This document shows positions 55,718 through 64,000 of a stretch of DNA of 64,000 nt, piece by piece; position 1 is the stretch's first letter; every line of letters starts with the position of its first letter. The DNA comes from Flammeovirga aprica JL-4. GTDB taxonomy: Bacteria; Bacteroidota; Bacteroidia; Cytophagales; Flammeovirgaceae. Made by a program: the position numbers and the translations under genes. Location: the NCBI RefSeq assembly GCF_012844305.1, contig NZ_JABANE010000044.1, positions 1 through 64,000 on the forward strand, given 5' to 3'. The notes under the pieces were generated by a model. The model worked only from the letters and a program-made list of their open reading frames with translations. It had not been told where the DNA came from and ran no database searches.

Positions 55718-57907
55718 TTATTTGATATTCCCGAAAGTGGTCAGTAACTGTCTTACATCAGCCACAGTTTTAAGATTATATCTTGCCGCCGAAGCACCAA
55801 TTCCCACCTTAATAGTATAAGACTTTTTAGGCATTGCTAGGAATGTATCTTCATCCGTTACATCATCACCTGCAGCGAAAACGAAATCGTACTTGTCGTC
55901 TGCAAGGAATTTAACCGCCGCTTTTCCTTTATTGACATCCTGACTTTTCACTTCCACTACTTTATTTCCGTGCATTACTTGAAGGTTCATGTTAGAAACC
56001 AAGTAATTTAAGTTGCCAACAAGCTCATTTGCTCTTAAATCACCAAAGTCAGCATCTGCCTTACGGTAATGCCATGCAATAGAGAAAGCTTTTTCTTCTA
56101 CAAAAGAACCTGGAGTTCTATCAACATAGCGGTCTAGCATTCTGCTGATTTTTGATTTCCAATCAGAATTTAAATTGTCAATCATTTCGAAGTCCTGATC
56201 ACCTCTTCTCAACCAAATACCATGTTCAGCGATGATATCTACTTTAAAGTCGGCAAACCAAGCCTCTAGTGTTTCTTTGTCTCTGCCACTGATAATCACT
56301 ACTCTGTTTTTAGGATCAGCAGTGATACTGGCCATAATTTCTTTTAATTCCTGATCTGGAGATACTGATTGTGGGTCTGCAGCAAAACCTTTTAGCGTAC
56401 CGTCATAATCAAGGAAAATGATACGTTTAGATGCTGCTTCATATTTTTCAAGCATTCTTTCTTGAGATTTTTTAGGCAATAGGCGAGAATTCATCGCCAT
56501 TTGTTTTTCTTTAATATTGTCGAGCTGATTCATAAAGATCTCTACCCAACGATGCACATTGTAACGTCTTACTTTCTTCTGCATCTCTTTCATTCTGCTG
56601 CGCTGTTCTTCCTCAGGCATAGTGAGTGCATTGTGCAACGCTTCAACAATCTGATTTTCATCATTAGGGTTGATCAATATTGCTTCTGAAAGTTCTTTGG
56701 CCGCTCCAGCCATTTCACTAAGGATAAGTACACCCTGCTGATCCGTTTTACTTGCAACGTACTCCTTACAAACTAAGTTCATACCATCACGAAGTGGTGT
56801 TACAAGCCCAACATCAGAAGCTTTATAAAGTGCTGATAATCCATCAAAACTAAATGATCTATAGAAATAATGAATCGGAGACCAATTCATACGGCTATAT
56901 TTACCATTAATTTTACCAACCAATGTATCAATTTCTTCTTTTAGATGTTGATACTGATCTACTTTGTCTCTTGATGGAACTACCAGTAAAATCAAAGAAA
57001 CCTCACCTTGGTATTCAGGATATTTTGACAAGAATTTATCAAAACCCAATAGACGGTGTTTGATTCCTTTACTGTAATCCAGTCTGTCAATCGAAAGGAT
57101 GGATTTATTCTTACTTAATAAGTCACCGTAAGCGATAACTTTTTGTTTTGTTTTACTAGAATCTGCCGCTTGTTCAAACTTATCGTAGTCAATACCCATT
57201 GGGAACGCATCTACAGAAACTAATCTATTTTTCACTTTTACAAGACCCAATGAACTGTCATAACCTAATAGACGGTTCACCGAACTTAAAAAGTGTCGCA
57301 TATCGTCATAAGTATGGAATCCAATCAAATCTGCACCTAGTACACCTTCTAAAGTTTCCTCTCTCCAAGGGAGTAAACGGAAAATCTCATAAGAAGGAAA
57401 AGGGATATGATTAAAGAAGCCAATTGTAGCATCCGGCAATGCCTCTCTAAGCATACCAGGTAATAATAACAGCTGATAATCGTGTACCCAAATAGTATCT
57501 TCAGGCTCAGCATGCTCTAAAATGGCTTGTAAGAAAAGTTCATTCACATGAATATAAGAGTCCCACAATTCTTTTTCGTAAGTGGCATATTCTGTGAAAT
57601 AATGGAAAAGAGGCCATAAAGTTTTGTTACTATAACCCTCATAAAATTTATTGACATCTTCTTTAGTCAAATACACAGGAGCCATATTGTCTTTCTTCAG
57701 CTCTTTTTCTATGTGTACTTTTTCCTGATCATCATGGCCGTACGTACCAGGCCATCCAATCCATAAGTTGCCCCCTTGCTTGTAAGTTGTGCTTAAACCT
57801 GTTGCTAATCCTCCTGAACTTGGGTGAAAGCTAAGCGAACCGTCTTCTGCGTTTTTATTAACAGTAACGGGAAGTCGATTAGAGACAATAATTGTTTTCT
57901 TAGACAT
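55718..57907 (-). CDS. otsAB: Trehalose-6-phosphate synthase/phosphatase fusion
   Basis: The protein has 729 residues. The N-terminal GT20 synthase (about 1-465) has IIVSNRLPVTV, GGLATGLSTTYKQ, WVHDYQLLLLPGMLREALP, IGFFNHIPFPSYEIFRLLPWRE and GLVTPLRDGMNLVCKEYVA. The C-terminal HAD phosphatase (about 495-729) has FLDYDGTLKGF, VVIISGRDKETL, AEHGIWLR and FAAGDDVTDEDTF. The fusion makes trehalose from UDP-glucose and glucose-6-P in one protein, typical for marine osmoprotection. Confidence 0.95.
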   Translation of the reverse strand: MSKKTIIVSNRLPVTVNKNAEDGSLSFHPSSGGLATGLSTTYKQGGNLWIGWPGTYGHDDQEKVHIEKELKKDNMAPVYLTKEDVNKFYEGYSNKTLWPLFHYFTEYATYEKELWDSYIHVNELFLQAILEHAEPEDTIWVHDYQLLLLPGMLREALPDATIGFFNHIPFPSYEIFRLLPWREETLEGVLGADLIGFHTYDDMRHFLSSVNRLLGYDSSLGLVKVKNRLVSVDAFPMGIDYDKFEQAADSSKTKQKVIAYGDLLSKNKSILSIDRLDYSKGIKHRLLGFDKFLSKYPEYQGEVSLILLVVPSRDKVDQYQHLKEEIDTLVGKINGKYSRMNWSPIHYFYRSFSFDGLSALYKASDVGLVTPLRDGMNLVCKEYVASKTDQQGVLILSEMAGAAKELSEAILINPNDENQIVEALHNALTMPEEEQRSRMKEMQKKVRRYNVHRWVEIFMNQLDNIKEKQMAMNSRLLPKKSQERMLEKYEAASKRIIFLDYDGTLKGFAADPQSVSPDQELKEIMASITADPKNRVVIISGRDKETLEAWFADFKVDIIAEHGIWLRRGDQDFEMIDNLNSDWKSKISRMLDRYVDRTPGSFVEEKAFSIAWHYRKADADFGDLRANELVGNLNYLVSNMNLQVMHGNKVVEVKSQDVNKGKAAVKFLADDKYDFVFAAGDDVTDEDTFLAMPKKSYTIKVGIGASAARYNLKTVADVRQLLTTFGNIK

Positions 57908-57978
57908 GTTATTTGTTAGTTAACTAATTTGGTGATGAGATACCTGGACAAAATTAAGAGACTTATTTGATGAGGTAT

Positions 57979-58437
57979 TTATAATATAAATTGAAACACA
58001 CGTTCCCAATTAAGGAAAATCCAGACTCCTATACCTCCGAGAACTATTCCAATGGCAGATCCCAGAAGGAGCATTTTCTGATTATGTTTTCTTTCTTTCA
58101 GTTTTATTTCAAGCTCAATTTCTTCGGGCAGGTCTGAGATCAGAAGTAGGTGATTTTCCCTGTCTTCAATCTTAGCATCATAATCCTTGAGCTCTTTCTC
58201 CTTAGCGTCTAAAATATCCTGATAATTTTCCAGCACATTTAATACGCTGTCTTTGGAGTGCTTTAGTTCTTTAAATAGATCATCTAATTCACTATCGCTG
58301 ATTGGTTTCTTTTTTTCGAATGGGAAATAAATATATACCCACAGTAAAATGGTAAAAAGTGAAAGTCCACTAATCCACCACCAAAGATATTGTTGGACAT
58401 TATGAATCAGTTGGAACCATACATCATTCATATACAA
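57979..58437 (-). CDS. Small membrane protein with coiled-coil loop
   Basis: The protein has 152 residues. Two transmembrane helices at about 18-38 (WWWISGLSLFTILLWVYIYF) and 122-144 (MLLLGSAIGIVLGGIGVWIFL) bracket an acidic/basic coiled coil (about 45-118, LDDLFKELKHSKDSVLNVLENYQD ...). Codon 3 is also ATG (58431). No family is recognised. It lies 71 bp upstream of the trehalose gene on the same strand and could be co-transcribed. Confidence 0.6.
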   Translation of the reverse strand: MYMNDVWFQLIHNVQQYLWWWISGLSLFTILLWVYIYFPFEKKKPISDSELDDLFKELKHSKDSVLNVLENYQDILDAKEKELKDYDAKIEDRENHLLLISDLPEEIELEIKLKERKHNQKMLLLGSAIGIVLGGIGVWIFLNWERVFQFIL

Positions 58438-58666
58438 AAAATTTTGTTGGTATTAATACCTATTTACATTAAAAAATGCAACTCTACAATTTACAATTAT
58501 TAATTTTAAAGTGTATAAGTAGTAAGCTAAAAGTTCTCTCAAGAATTGAATTTTCAATAGGCTCTTTTATTTTGCATAAGTACCTAAAACTACTAGGCTA
58601 CAATAACTCTGCTGTTTAATAAGGATAAATAACCTATTTTGCATCAACTATTTAATAATGTAGGGG

Positions 58667-58696
58667 TTTGAGGTAGGGTATTTTTATTTATACTTG
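58667..58696 (+). promoter_or_regulatory. Putative promoter of the FecR-like gene
   Basis: TTTG at 58667-58670, 18 bp, then TATACTTG at 58689-58696, one mismatch to TAnnTTTG. It is 63 bp before the start codon. The rest of the 58438-58758 spacer shows no gene. Confidence 0.42.
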
Positions 58697-58758
58697 TATA
58701 AGTAAATAGATGTTAACAAATAGATTAACTACGATTTTAACTACTCTTGATTTTTATT

Positions 58759-59718
58759 ATGTCAGAAAATGATTTCATAAACAAAGGTAACGATGCTTTT
58801 AAGGATGGGAAAAATGCGTCCCTTTCATCATCAGATGAAGACGAGAAGCTATTGAAAAAAATTTCAGACTATACCGATGAACTAACTCTCCCAGAATCAA
58901 AAATGTCTCATAGTGAAGCATGGGAGAAAGTTCAGAAGAATATCCGTCAGAATACCTTTGAAGTGGAACATAATCCAAATGTTTTTGAAAAGCTTTTGAG
59001 CTCAAAAACCATGACAAGAGTTGCTGCTGTAGTGGGTGTATTGGTTGGGATTTATACTTTATGGTTCTTTTCCAATGATATAGAGCAAGTGGCTTCTAAT
59101 GATGGAACGTTGGAATATACTTTTCCTGATGGATCGGTAGCCATGCTTAAAAAAGGATCTTCTGTACAGTTTTTAAAAGCGGGTTTTGACAGGCAAATCT
59201 ACCTTGATGGTCATGCACAGTTTTATGTGAATGATGATGGAGGTGAAAACCGTACTTTCGAGGTGAAAACAGATAGAACGGTGGTTTTTGCTCACGATGG
59301 AAGTCAGTTTGACTTAAGAGATGACCAACACATTTTTCAACTGACAAACTTAGGGGAATCGCCTATTTTATATATTGAAGAACATAGTGCAGACAAGAAA
59401 TTAATGTCACTTGAGAGCGGTATGATGTTGGAGACTTTCTCTACTGATCTATCTGCACCTATCCAAAGGGGTCTTTTGCATACTAAATGGGTGGAAGGTA
59501 ATTTCTCCTACTTTGAAGCTCCAATTGTGATGGTGATAGAGGACTTGGAAAAGCAGTTTGGAGTTGTAATTGAGCATGAATTACATACTTTGGATTTAAT
59601 TTTCACGGGAGATTTTCAGAGTAGTAGTATAGAAAGTGCATTGACAGAGATCTGTTCTCAGGTTTCTTTAGAATTTATGTTAGAGGGAGAGAAAATTTTA
59701 CTTCGAGAAAAAGAGTAA
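58759..59718 (+). CDS. FecR/DUF4974 family anti-sigma-like protein
   Basis: The protein has 320 residues from the ATG at 58759; a TTG four codons earlier is less likely. The cytoplasmic N-terminus (about 1-95) carries MSHSEAWEKVQKNI, then one membrane helix (VAAVVGVLVGIYTLWFF). The periplasmic FecR domain (about 110-220) has LEYTFPDGSVAMLKKGSSVQF and RQIYLDGHAQFYV, followed by DUF4974 (about 240-320; GNFSYFEAPIVMVIEDLEKQFGVVIE). Normally such proteins regulate an adjacent ECF sigma factor and TonB receptor. Neither is beside it, so it is an orphan. Confidence 0.88.
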   Translation: MSENDFINKGNDAFKDGKNASLSSSDEDEKLLKKISDYTDELTLPESKMSHSEAWEKVQKNIRQNTFEVEHNPNVFEKLLSSKTMTRVAAVVGVLVGIYTLWFFSNDIEQVASNDGTLEYTFPDGSVAMLKKGSSVQFLKAGFDRQIYLDGHAQFYVNDDGGENRTFEVKTDRTVVFAHDGSQFDLRDDQHIFQLTNLGESPILYIEEHSADKKLMSLESGMMLETFSTDLSAPIQRGLLHTKWVEGNFSYFEAPIVMVIEDLEKQFGVVIEHELHTLDLIFTGDFQSSSIESALTEICSQVSLEFMLEGEKILLREKE

Positions 59719-59763
59719 AGTAGCAGAAGAGTTGAATCAGACTTCATTTTATTGATAAAAAAC

Positions 59764-59794
59764 AACCCCCATGTACAAAAAGTGCATGGGGGTT
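59764..59794. terminator. Bidirectional terminator, FecR gene and str operon
   Basis: AACCCCCATGTAC pairs with GTGCATGGGGGTT (one G-T) around a 5-nt loop. On the minus strand it is followed by TTGTTTTTT, 24 bp after rpsJ, so it ends the ribosomal operon. On plus it also serves the FecR-like gene. Confidence 0.85.
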
Positions 59795-59817
59795 ATTTGT
59801 ATGATCAGTTATTGAAC

Positions 59818-60123
59818 TTAGACTTTGATCTCTACGTCAACACCTGAAGGTAGGTCAAGCTTCATCAAAGCATCAACTGTCTTTGGAGAAGACGAGAAGA
59901 TGTCGATCAAACGCTTGTAAGTACAAAGTTGGAATTGCTCACGTGATTTCTTGTTAACGTGTGGTGAACGAAGAACAGTGAATTTTTCTTTCTTTGTTGG
60001 AAGAGGTACAGGACCTGCAACTACAGCGTCTGTTTTCTTTACAGCTTCAACGATTTTACCAGCAGACTTGTCTACTAAGTTGTGATCGTATGACTTAAGC
60101 TTGATTCTGATTTTTTGTGTCAT
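59818..60123 (-). CDS. rpsJ: 30S ribosomal protein S10
   Basis: The protein has 101 residues. [59 protein letters not shown] and the C-terminal [11 protein letters not shown] are canonical. It is the last gene of the rpsL-rpsG-fusA-rpsJ operon and is followed by a terminator rather than by rplC, so the S10 cluster is split here. Confidence 0.96.
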   Translation of the reverse strand: MTQKIRIKLKSYDHNLVDKSAGKIVEAVKKTDAVVAGPVPLPTKKEKFTVLRSPHVNKKSREQFQLCTYKRLIDIFSSSPKTVDALMKLDLPSGVDVEIKV

Positions 60124-60168
60124 ATCTTTTGTTATGATGCTAGCCGTCCACTAGCGGATTATATATTT

Positions 60169-60209
60169 CATAAACTCTGAATCTACCGTTGTAGATTCAG
60201 AAGTTTATG
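60169..60209 (-). promoter_or_regulatory. Long hairpin between fusA and rpsJ
   Basis: CATAAACT-CTGAATCTAC (60169-60186) pairs with GTAGATTCAG (60191-60200) and AGTTTATG (60202-60209), with one bulged A and a CGTT loop: 18 bp in all. There is no T run on the minus strand, so it is more likely an RNA-processing or stability element than a terminator. It occupies the place where tuf lies in many bacteria. Confidence 0.65.
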
Positions 60210-60227
60210 ATTATTGACAATTTATAA

Positions 60228-62366
60228 TTACTTCTTAGCTTCAGCAATTACGTCTTCAGCAACGTTTCTTGGTACTTCTTTGTACTCAGAGAAAGTTAAT
60301 GAAGCCGATGCACGACCTGAAGTAATAGTACGAAGGTCAGTTACGTAACCGAACAACTCTGATAAAGGTACATCAGCTTTGATTACAACTGCACCGTTTG
60401 AGATCTCTTGTCCTTTCGGAAGACCACGACGCTTGTTGATATCACCGATTACCGCACCAGTGTATTCGTCTGGAGTAACTACAGAAACGTCCATGATAGG
60501 TTCAAGGATGATTGGCTGACAAGATTTTGAAGCCGCTTTGAAACCTAATTTAGCTGCTAATTCGAATGATAAAGCATCTGAATCGACATCATGATAAGAA
60601 CCGTAGAATAAACGAACGCGCATTGCGTCGATTGGGTAACCTGCTAAAGCACCGCTGCCCATAGCTGCTTCGAAACCTTTTTGTACAGCTGGGATAAATT
60701 CTTTTGGAATTACACCACCTTTGATTTCGTCAACAAACTGAAGACCTGGCTTAACAACACCATCCTCATCTGGCTCAGCTGGACCAAGTTCGAATTGGAT
60801 ATCGGCGAATTTACCTTTACCACCTGTTTGCTTCTTGTAAGTCTCTCTGTGTTCAGTAGAACCTTTGATAGCCTCACGGTAAGCAACTTGAGGAGCACCT
60901 TCGTTGATTTCAACGTTGAATTCTCTCTTAAGACGGTCGATGATGATCTCTAAGTGAAGCTCACCCATACCTCTTAAGATAGTTTGACCAGTTTCGTGGT
61001 CAGTTTCAACTGTAAGCGTTGGATCCTCTTCTACTAGTTTAGCGATAGCCATACCTAATTTATCTACGTCACCTTTTGTTTTAGGCTCAATAGCAATACC
61101 GATTACCGGCTCAGGGAATACCATCTCTTCTAATACGATTGGAGCACCAAGCTCAACAAGAGTATCACCAGTTTTGATGTCTTTGAAACCTACACCCGCA
61201 CAGATATCACCTGCCTCAACTTGAGGGATTGGATTCTGCTTGTTCGAGTGCATTTGCATCAAACGAGAGATACGCTCTTTTTTACCAGTACGCATGTTCA
61301 ATACATACGAACCAGCTTCTAAAGTACCAGAGTAAGCTCTTAAGAAACATAAACGACCTACGAATGGGTCAGTAGCGATCTTAAATGCTAACGCTGAGAA
61401 TTTATCTGAAGCATCTGCCTTACGAGTCTCCTGCTCACCAGTTTCAGGGTTAGTACCCAAAGTATCTGGTAAATCAAGTGGAGATGGTAAGTAAGAACAA
61501 ACAGCGTCAAGAAGTGCTTGAACACCTTTGTTTTTAAATGCAGAACCACACATTACTGGAGAGAATTCCATGTTCATAACAGCCTTACGAACTGCAGCAC
61601 GAACTTCATCAGCAGTAATTGAATCTGGGTCTTCGAAGAATTTCTCCATCAACTCCTCATTGTGAGTAGAAACCGCCTCGATAAGGTTTTCTCTCCACTC
61701 AGCAACTTCGTCAACCATGTCAGCAGGGATGTCGATTACTTCGTAAGTAAATCCTTGGTCAGCCTCATTCCAAACGATAGCTTCGTTTGTAATCAAGTCA
61801 ACAACACCTCTGAAACCTTCTTCAGCACCGATTGGTAATTGTAAAGGAACTGGAGTTGCACCCAATTTCTCTTCAATTGTTTTCACTGCTTTCAAGAAAT
61901 CTGCACCAGCACGGTCCATTTTGTTGATGAAACAGATACGAGGTACCTTGTAGTCATCAGCTTGACGCCATACAGTTTCAGATTGAGGTTCTACACCAGA
62001 TACGGCACAGAAAAGTGCTACAGCACCATCAAGTACACGAAGTGAACGCGCTACTTCTACTGTGAAGTCAACGTGACCAGGAGTGTCAATGATGTTTACT
62101 TTGTACTCTTCTGAAGCTGGAGTAGCCTTACCCTGTTCAGTAGGGTAGTTCCATGTAGTGGTTGTAGCAGCAGACGTAATAGTGATACCACGCTCTTGCT
62201 CTTGCTCCATCCAGTCCATAGTAGCAGCTCCGTCGTGTACCTCACCAATTTTGTGAGATTTACCTGTGTAATAAAGGATACGCTCTGTAGTCGTAGTTTT
62301 ACCAGCATCAATGTGAGCCATGATACCGATGTTCCTTTGGTGCGAAAGATGGATCTTCTTAGCCAC
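60228..62366 (-). CDS. fusA: Elongation factor G
   Basis: The protein is a 712-residue translational GTPase. G1 is [22 protein letters not shown], with [14 protein letters not shown] (switch I), [12 protein letters not shown] (G3), [11 protein letters not shown] (G4) and [17 protein letters not shown] (G5). The C-terminal domains IV-V have [22 protein letters not shown]. Compared with E. coli it has a small insertion after WNYP. It lies 6 bp from rpsG in the str operon. Confidence 0.96.
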   Translation of the reverse strand: MAKKIHLSHQRNIGIMAHIDAGKTTTTERILYYTGKSHKIGEVHDGAATMDWMEQEQERGITITSAATTTTWNYPTEQGKATPASEEYKVNIIDTPGHVDFTVEVARSLRVLDGAVALFCAVSGVEPQSETVWRQADDYKVPRICFINKMDRAGADFLKAVKTIEEKLGATPVPLQLPIGAEEGFRGVVDLITNEAIVWNEADQGFTYEVIDIPADMVDEVAEWRENLIEAVSTHNEELMEKFFEDPDSITADEVRAAVRKAVMNMEFSPVMCGSAFKNKGVQALLDAVCSYLPSPLDLPDTLGTNPETGEQETRKADASDKFSALAFKIATDPFVGRLCFLRAYSGTLEAGSYVLNMRTGKKERISRLMQMHSNKQNPIPQVEAGDICAGVGFKDIKTGDTLVELGAPIVLEEMVFPEPVIGIAIEPKTKGDVDKLGMAIAKLVEEDPTLTVETDHETGQTILRGMGELHLEIIIDRLKREFNVEINEGAPQVAYREAIKGSTEHRETYKKQTGGKGKFADIQFELGPAEPDEDGVVKPGLQFVDEIKGGVIPKEFIPAVQKGFEAAMGSGALAGYPIDAMRVRLFYGSYHDVDSDALSFELAAKLGFKAASKSCQPIILEPIMDVSVVTPDEYTGAVIGDINKRRGLPKGQEISNGAVVIKADVPLSELFGYVTDLRTITSGRASASLTFSEYKEVPRNVAEDVIAEAKK

Positions 62367-62372
62367 GGATTA

Positions 62373-62855
62373 TTAGAATCTAAAGTGTGAAAATGCTTTA
62401 TTTGCTTCTGCCATACGATGAGTATCATCTTTTTTCTTCACTGCAGCACCCTCTCCACGAGAAGCAGCAATGATTTCGGCAGCTAAACGTTCTTTCATAG
62501 TACGCTCGTTACGCTTTCTTGACATAGTGATCATCCACTTCATGCCTAAAGATTGCTTACGATCTGGACGTACTTCTACTGGCACTTGGAAAGTAGCACC
62601 ACCTACACGGCGAGCTTTAACTTCCACTGCAGGCATTACGTTAGAAAGACCTTTCTTCCATACGTCTAATGCGTCAACAGTTTCGCCTTCTTTTGAAAGT
62701 TTTTGCTCAACGATTTCTAACGCGTTGTAGAAAATGCTGTATGCAATACTTTTCTTTCCGTCAACCATTAAGTTGTTAACGAATTTTGTTACCATAGTAT
62801 CACCAAATTTAGGATCTGGTAATACGTAGCGCTTTTTAGGTTTTGCCTTTCTCAT
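62373..62855 (-). CDS. rpsG: 30S ribosomal protein S7
   Basis: The protein has 160 residues, slightly longer than the usual 156. [59 protein letters not shown] and the C-terminal [17 protein letters not shown] are typical. It binds the 3' major domain of 16S rRNA. It is followed closely by fusA. Confidence 0.96.
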   Translation of the reverse strand: MRKAKPKKRYVLPDPKFGDTMVTKFVNNLMVDGKKSIAYSIFYNALEIVEQKLSKEGETVDALDVWKKGLSNVMPAVEVKARRVGGATFQVPVEVRPDRKQSLGMKWMITMSRKRNERTMKERLAAEIIAASRGEGAAVKKKDDTHRMAEANKAFSHFRF

Positions 62856-62956
62856 TTCTCTAAAGAATAAATAATTTAAGAGATGCCCTTACTGACAAAA
62901 TTGTCTTTGCTTCAGGACTTGGACTTTAATTAATTTTTTAAGTAAGTAGGTATCTA

Positions 62957-63331
62957 TTACTTCTTAGGTTTCTTAGTACCATACTTAGAACGACGTTGAC
63001 CACGTCCTTCAACACCAGCAGTATCAAGTGCTCCACGAACGATGTGATATCTCACACCAGGAAGATCTTTAATACGACCACCACGAATCAAAACGATTGA
63101 GTGCTCTTGCAAGTTGTGTCCTTCACCTGGGATATAAGCATTGACTTCCTTACCGTTAGTCAAACGAACCCTTGCTACTTTACGCATCGCCGAGTTAGGC
63201 TTCTTAGGCGTAGTAGTATAAACTCTTGTACATACTCCTCTACGTTGAGGGCATGAATCTAATGCAGGAGATTTAGATTTTAAAACAATCTTCTTTCTTC
63301 CTTTTCTAACAAGTTGTTGAATAGTAGGCAT
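62957..63331 (-). CDS. rpsL: 30S ribosomal protein S12
   Basis: The protein has 124 residues. [51 protein letters not shown] (in part) and [19 protein letters not shown] are canonical. The Lys residues of TPKKPNS and of IKDLPG, where streptomycin-resistance changes arise, are wild type. It heads the minus-strand operon; a candidate promoter lies 75-105 bp upstream. Confidence 0.96.
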   Translation of the reverse strand: MPTIQQLVRKGRKKIVLKSKSPALDSCPQRRGVCTRVYTTTPKKPNSAMRKVARVRLTNGKEVNAYIPGEGHNLQEHSIVLIRGGRIKDLPGVRYHIVRGALDTAGVEGRGQRRSKYGTKKPKK

Positions 63332-63405
63332 TTACTTAAATTTTAATTTAAATGCGTCTAACGTTCGATACTATTAATTCTCGAATGCAAAAATTTTACA
63401 GTGGG

Positions 63406-63436
63406 CAAAGGTATCAATTATTTACGTGAAATCCAC
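63406..63436 (-). promoter_or_regulatory. Putative promoter of the str operon
   Basis: On the minus strand TACCTTTG (63413-63406) matches TAnnTTTG exactly, with GTG in place of TTG 20 bp upstream (63436-63434). Confidence 0.55.
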
Positions 63437-63623
63437 ATCTTATTATAAACAATTTGTTATGAGAGTGTTATCATTGATTAATAATGGTGTTAATAAAAGC
63501 TAAACGTCTATTGTGGAAAGAATTAATAGAAATTTGATGCTTGAATAATAGTTCATTAACTATTCATTTTTTTGTGGTCAGTTATGGTATGGAATCCTAT
63601 TATTTATCCTAACTTTACTTTTA

Positions 63624-63650
63624 GTGTGAAAATAATCTTAATTTTCACAC
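63624..63650. repeat. Inverted repeat upstream of the last gene
   Basis: GTGTGAAAAT (63624-63633) and ATTTTCACAC (63641-63650) are perfect 10-bp arms around 7 nt. No T run follows, so an operator or leader hairpin is more likely than a terminator. Confidence 0.6.
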
Positions 63651-63659
63651 ATTTGTAAG

Positions 63660-63710
63660 CGTATGTTTAGAATATATTAAACCAAGAAAATGAGGAGTTT
63701 TAAACATACG
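63660..63710. repeat. Second inverted repeat upstream of the last gene
   Basis: CGTATGTTTA (63660-63669) and TAAACATACG (63701-63710) are perfect 10-bp arms 31 nt apart, ending 29 bp before the ATG at 63740. Confidence 0.55.
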
Positions 63711-63739
63711 GTTAGTGTCAACATTACTTCAAAATTTTT

Positions 63740-64000
63740 ATGCTCAATTTACGCAAGTTCATATTTTTTACTTCTATCTTCTTAATCAGTAGTGCTATAA
63801 CTTTTGCTCAAAGTGAGAAGAGAAAAAAAGCGGATGTGTATGTTACAGGAGGGTTAGAGATTATTCTTTCTGGAAATACCGGCCTTAAAATAGATGGTCA
63901 GGAATTAAATAGTGGTGTGGTTCGTTTTGCACCTGTTTTCAATTGGCAGTCTTTAGTAAATATTGATTTTAGCCCTCACTTCGGATTATTCACAGGTTTG
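63740..64000 (+). CDS. Putative outer-membrane protein, cut by the window edge
   Basis: Only the first 87 codons are present. The ATG at 63740 opens a clear signal peptide (MLNLRKFIFFTSIFLISSAITFAQ), followed by SEKRKKADVYVTGGLEIILSG and FAPVFNWQSLVNIDFSPHFGLFTGL, the alternating pattern of an outer-membrane barrel. The remainder and family cannot be judged. Confidence 0.6.
   Translation, partial: MLNLRKFIFFTSIFLISSAITFAQSEKRKKADVYVTGGLEIILSGNTGLKIDGQELNSGVVRFAPVFNWQSLVNIDFSPHFGLFTGL

Overview
The window looks like a chromosomal segment of a marine, polysaccharide-degrading member of the Bacteroidota, most likely a Cytophagales bacterium close to Flammeovirga. This is inferred from gene content, not from a database match. 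The supporting signs are low G+C, TTTG-N19-TAnnTTTG type promoters, near absence of Shine-Dalgarno sites, a type IX secretion (T9SS) C-terminal sorting domain, the gene order rpsL-rpsG-fusA-rpsJ, a FecR/DUF4974 protein, bacillithiol genes and ComEC without a metallo-beta-lactamase domain.

Layout. (1) 0.2-7.9 kb: an RND efflux operon (adaptor, permease, TolC-like outer-membrane factor) followed by a LytS-type histidine kinase and a LytTR response regulator. The operon is preceded by 20-22 bp phased direct repeats that resemble LytTR sites. (2) 8-12 kb: an orphan YhcG/DUF1016 PDDEXK nuclease, a membrane protein with a voltage-sensor-like N-terminus, and the bacillithiol pair ytxJ-bshA. (3) 12-18.8 kb: a 0.9 kb gene-free stretch and then one 1,932-residue secreted cellulase that joins a GH9 endoglucanase, a CBM3-like module, PKD domains, two nearly identical modules of unknown family, a GH48 cellobiohydrolase and a T9SS tail. 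(4) 19-43.6 kb: a cobalamin locus. cobQ, cobD and cbiB lie upstream of an AdoCbl riboswitch. Downstream of the riboswitch is a tightly packed run: [2Fe-2S] protein, SDR-like protein, cbiX, cobI, cobJ-cbiC fusion, cobL, cbiG-cobM fusion, cobK, cbiD, Ni/Co-type permease, ChlI-ChlD fusion, cobU, cbiA, pduO, cobW, half-size MFS protein, cobN. (5) 43.7-59.8 kb: housekeeping and envelope genes (enolase, two YceI-like proteins, lipoproteins, cysteine desulfurase, phosphohexomutase, comEC, a ferredoxin-type reductase, a TPS-TPP trehalose fusion, FecR-like protein). (6) 59.8-63.4 kb: the str-type ribosomal operon on the minus strand, ending just after rpsJ. The right edge cuts a putative outer-membrane protein gene.

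The cobalamin genes cover corrin ring construction from sirohydrochlorin to adenosylcobinamide-GDP by the early-cobalt (anaerobic-type) route. They also include a CobN/ChlID-type late chelatase. Uroporphyrinogen methyltransferase, cobS, cobT and cobC are not in the window. The two strongest candidates for something new are the GH9-GH48 T9SS cellulase with its duplicated unknown module, and the riboswitch expression platform, where one 7-nt sequence can pair with either of two identical partners, one of which overlaps the start codon. No CRISPR array, prophage, insertion sequence with a transposase, or tRNA/rRNA gene was seen.
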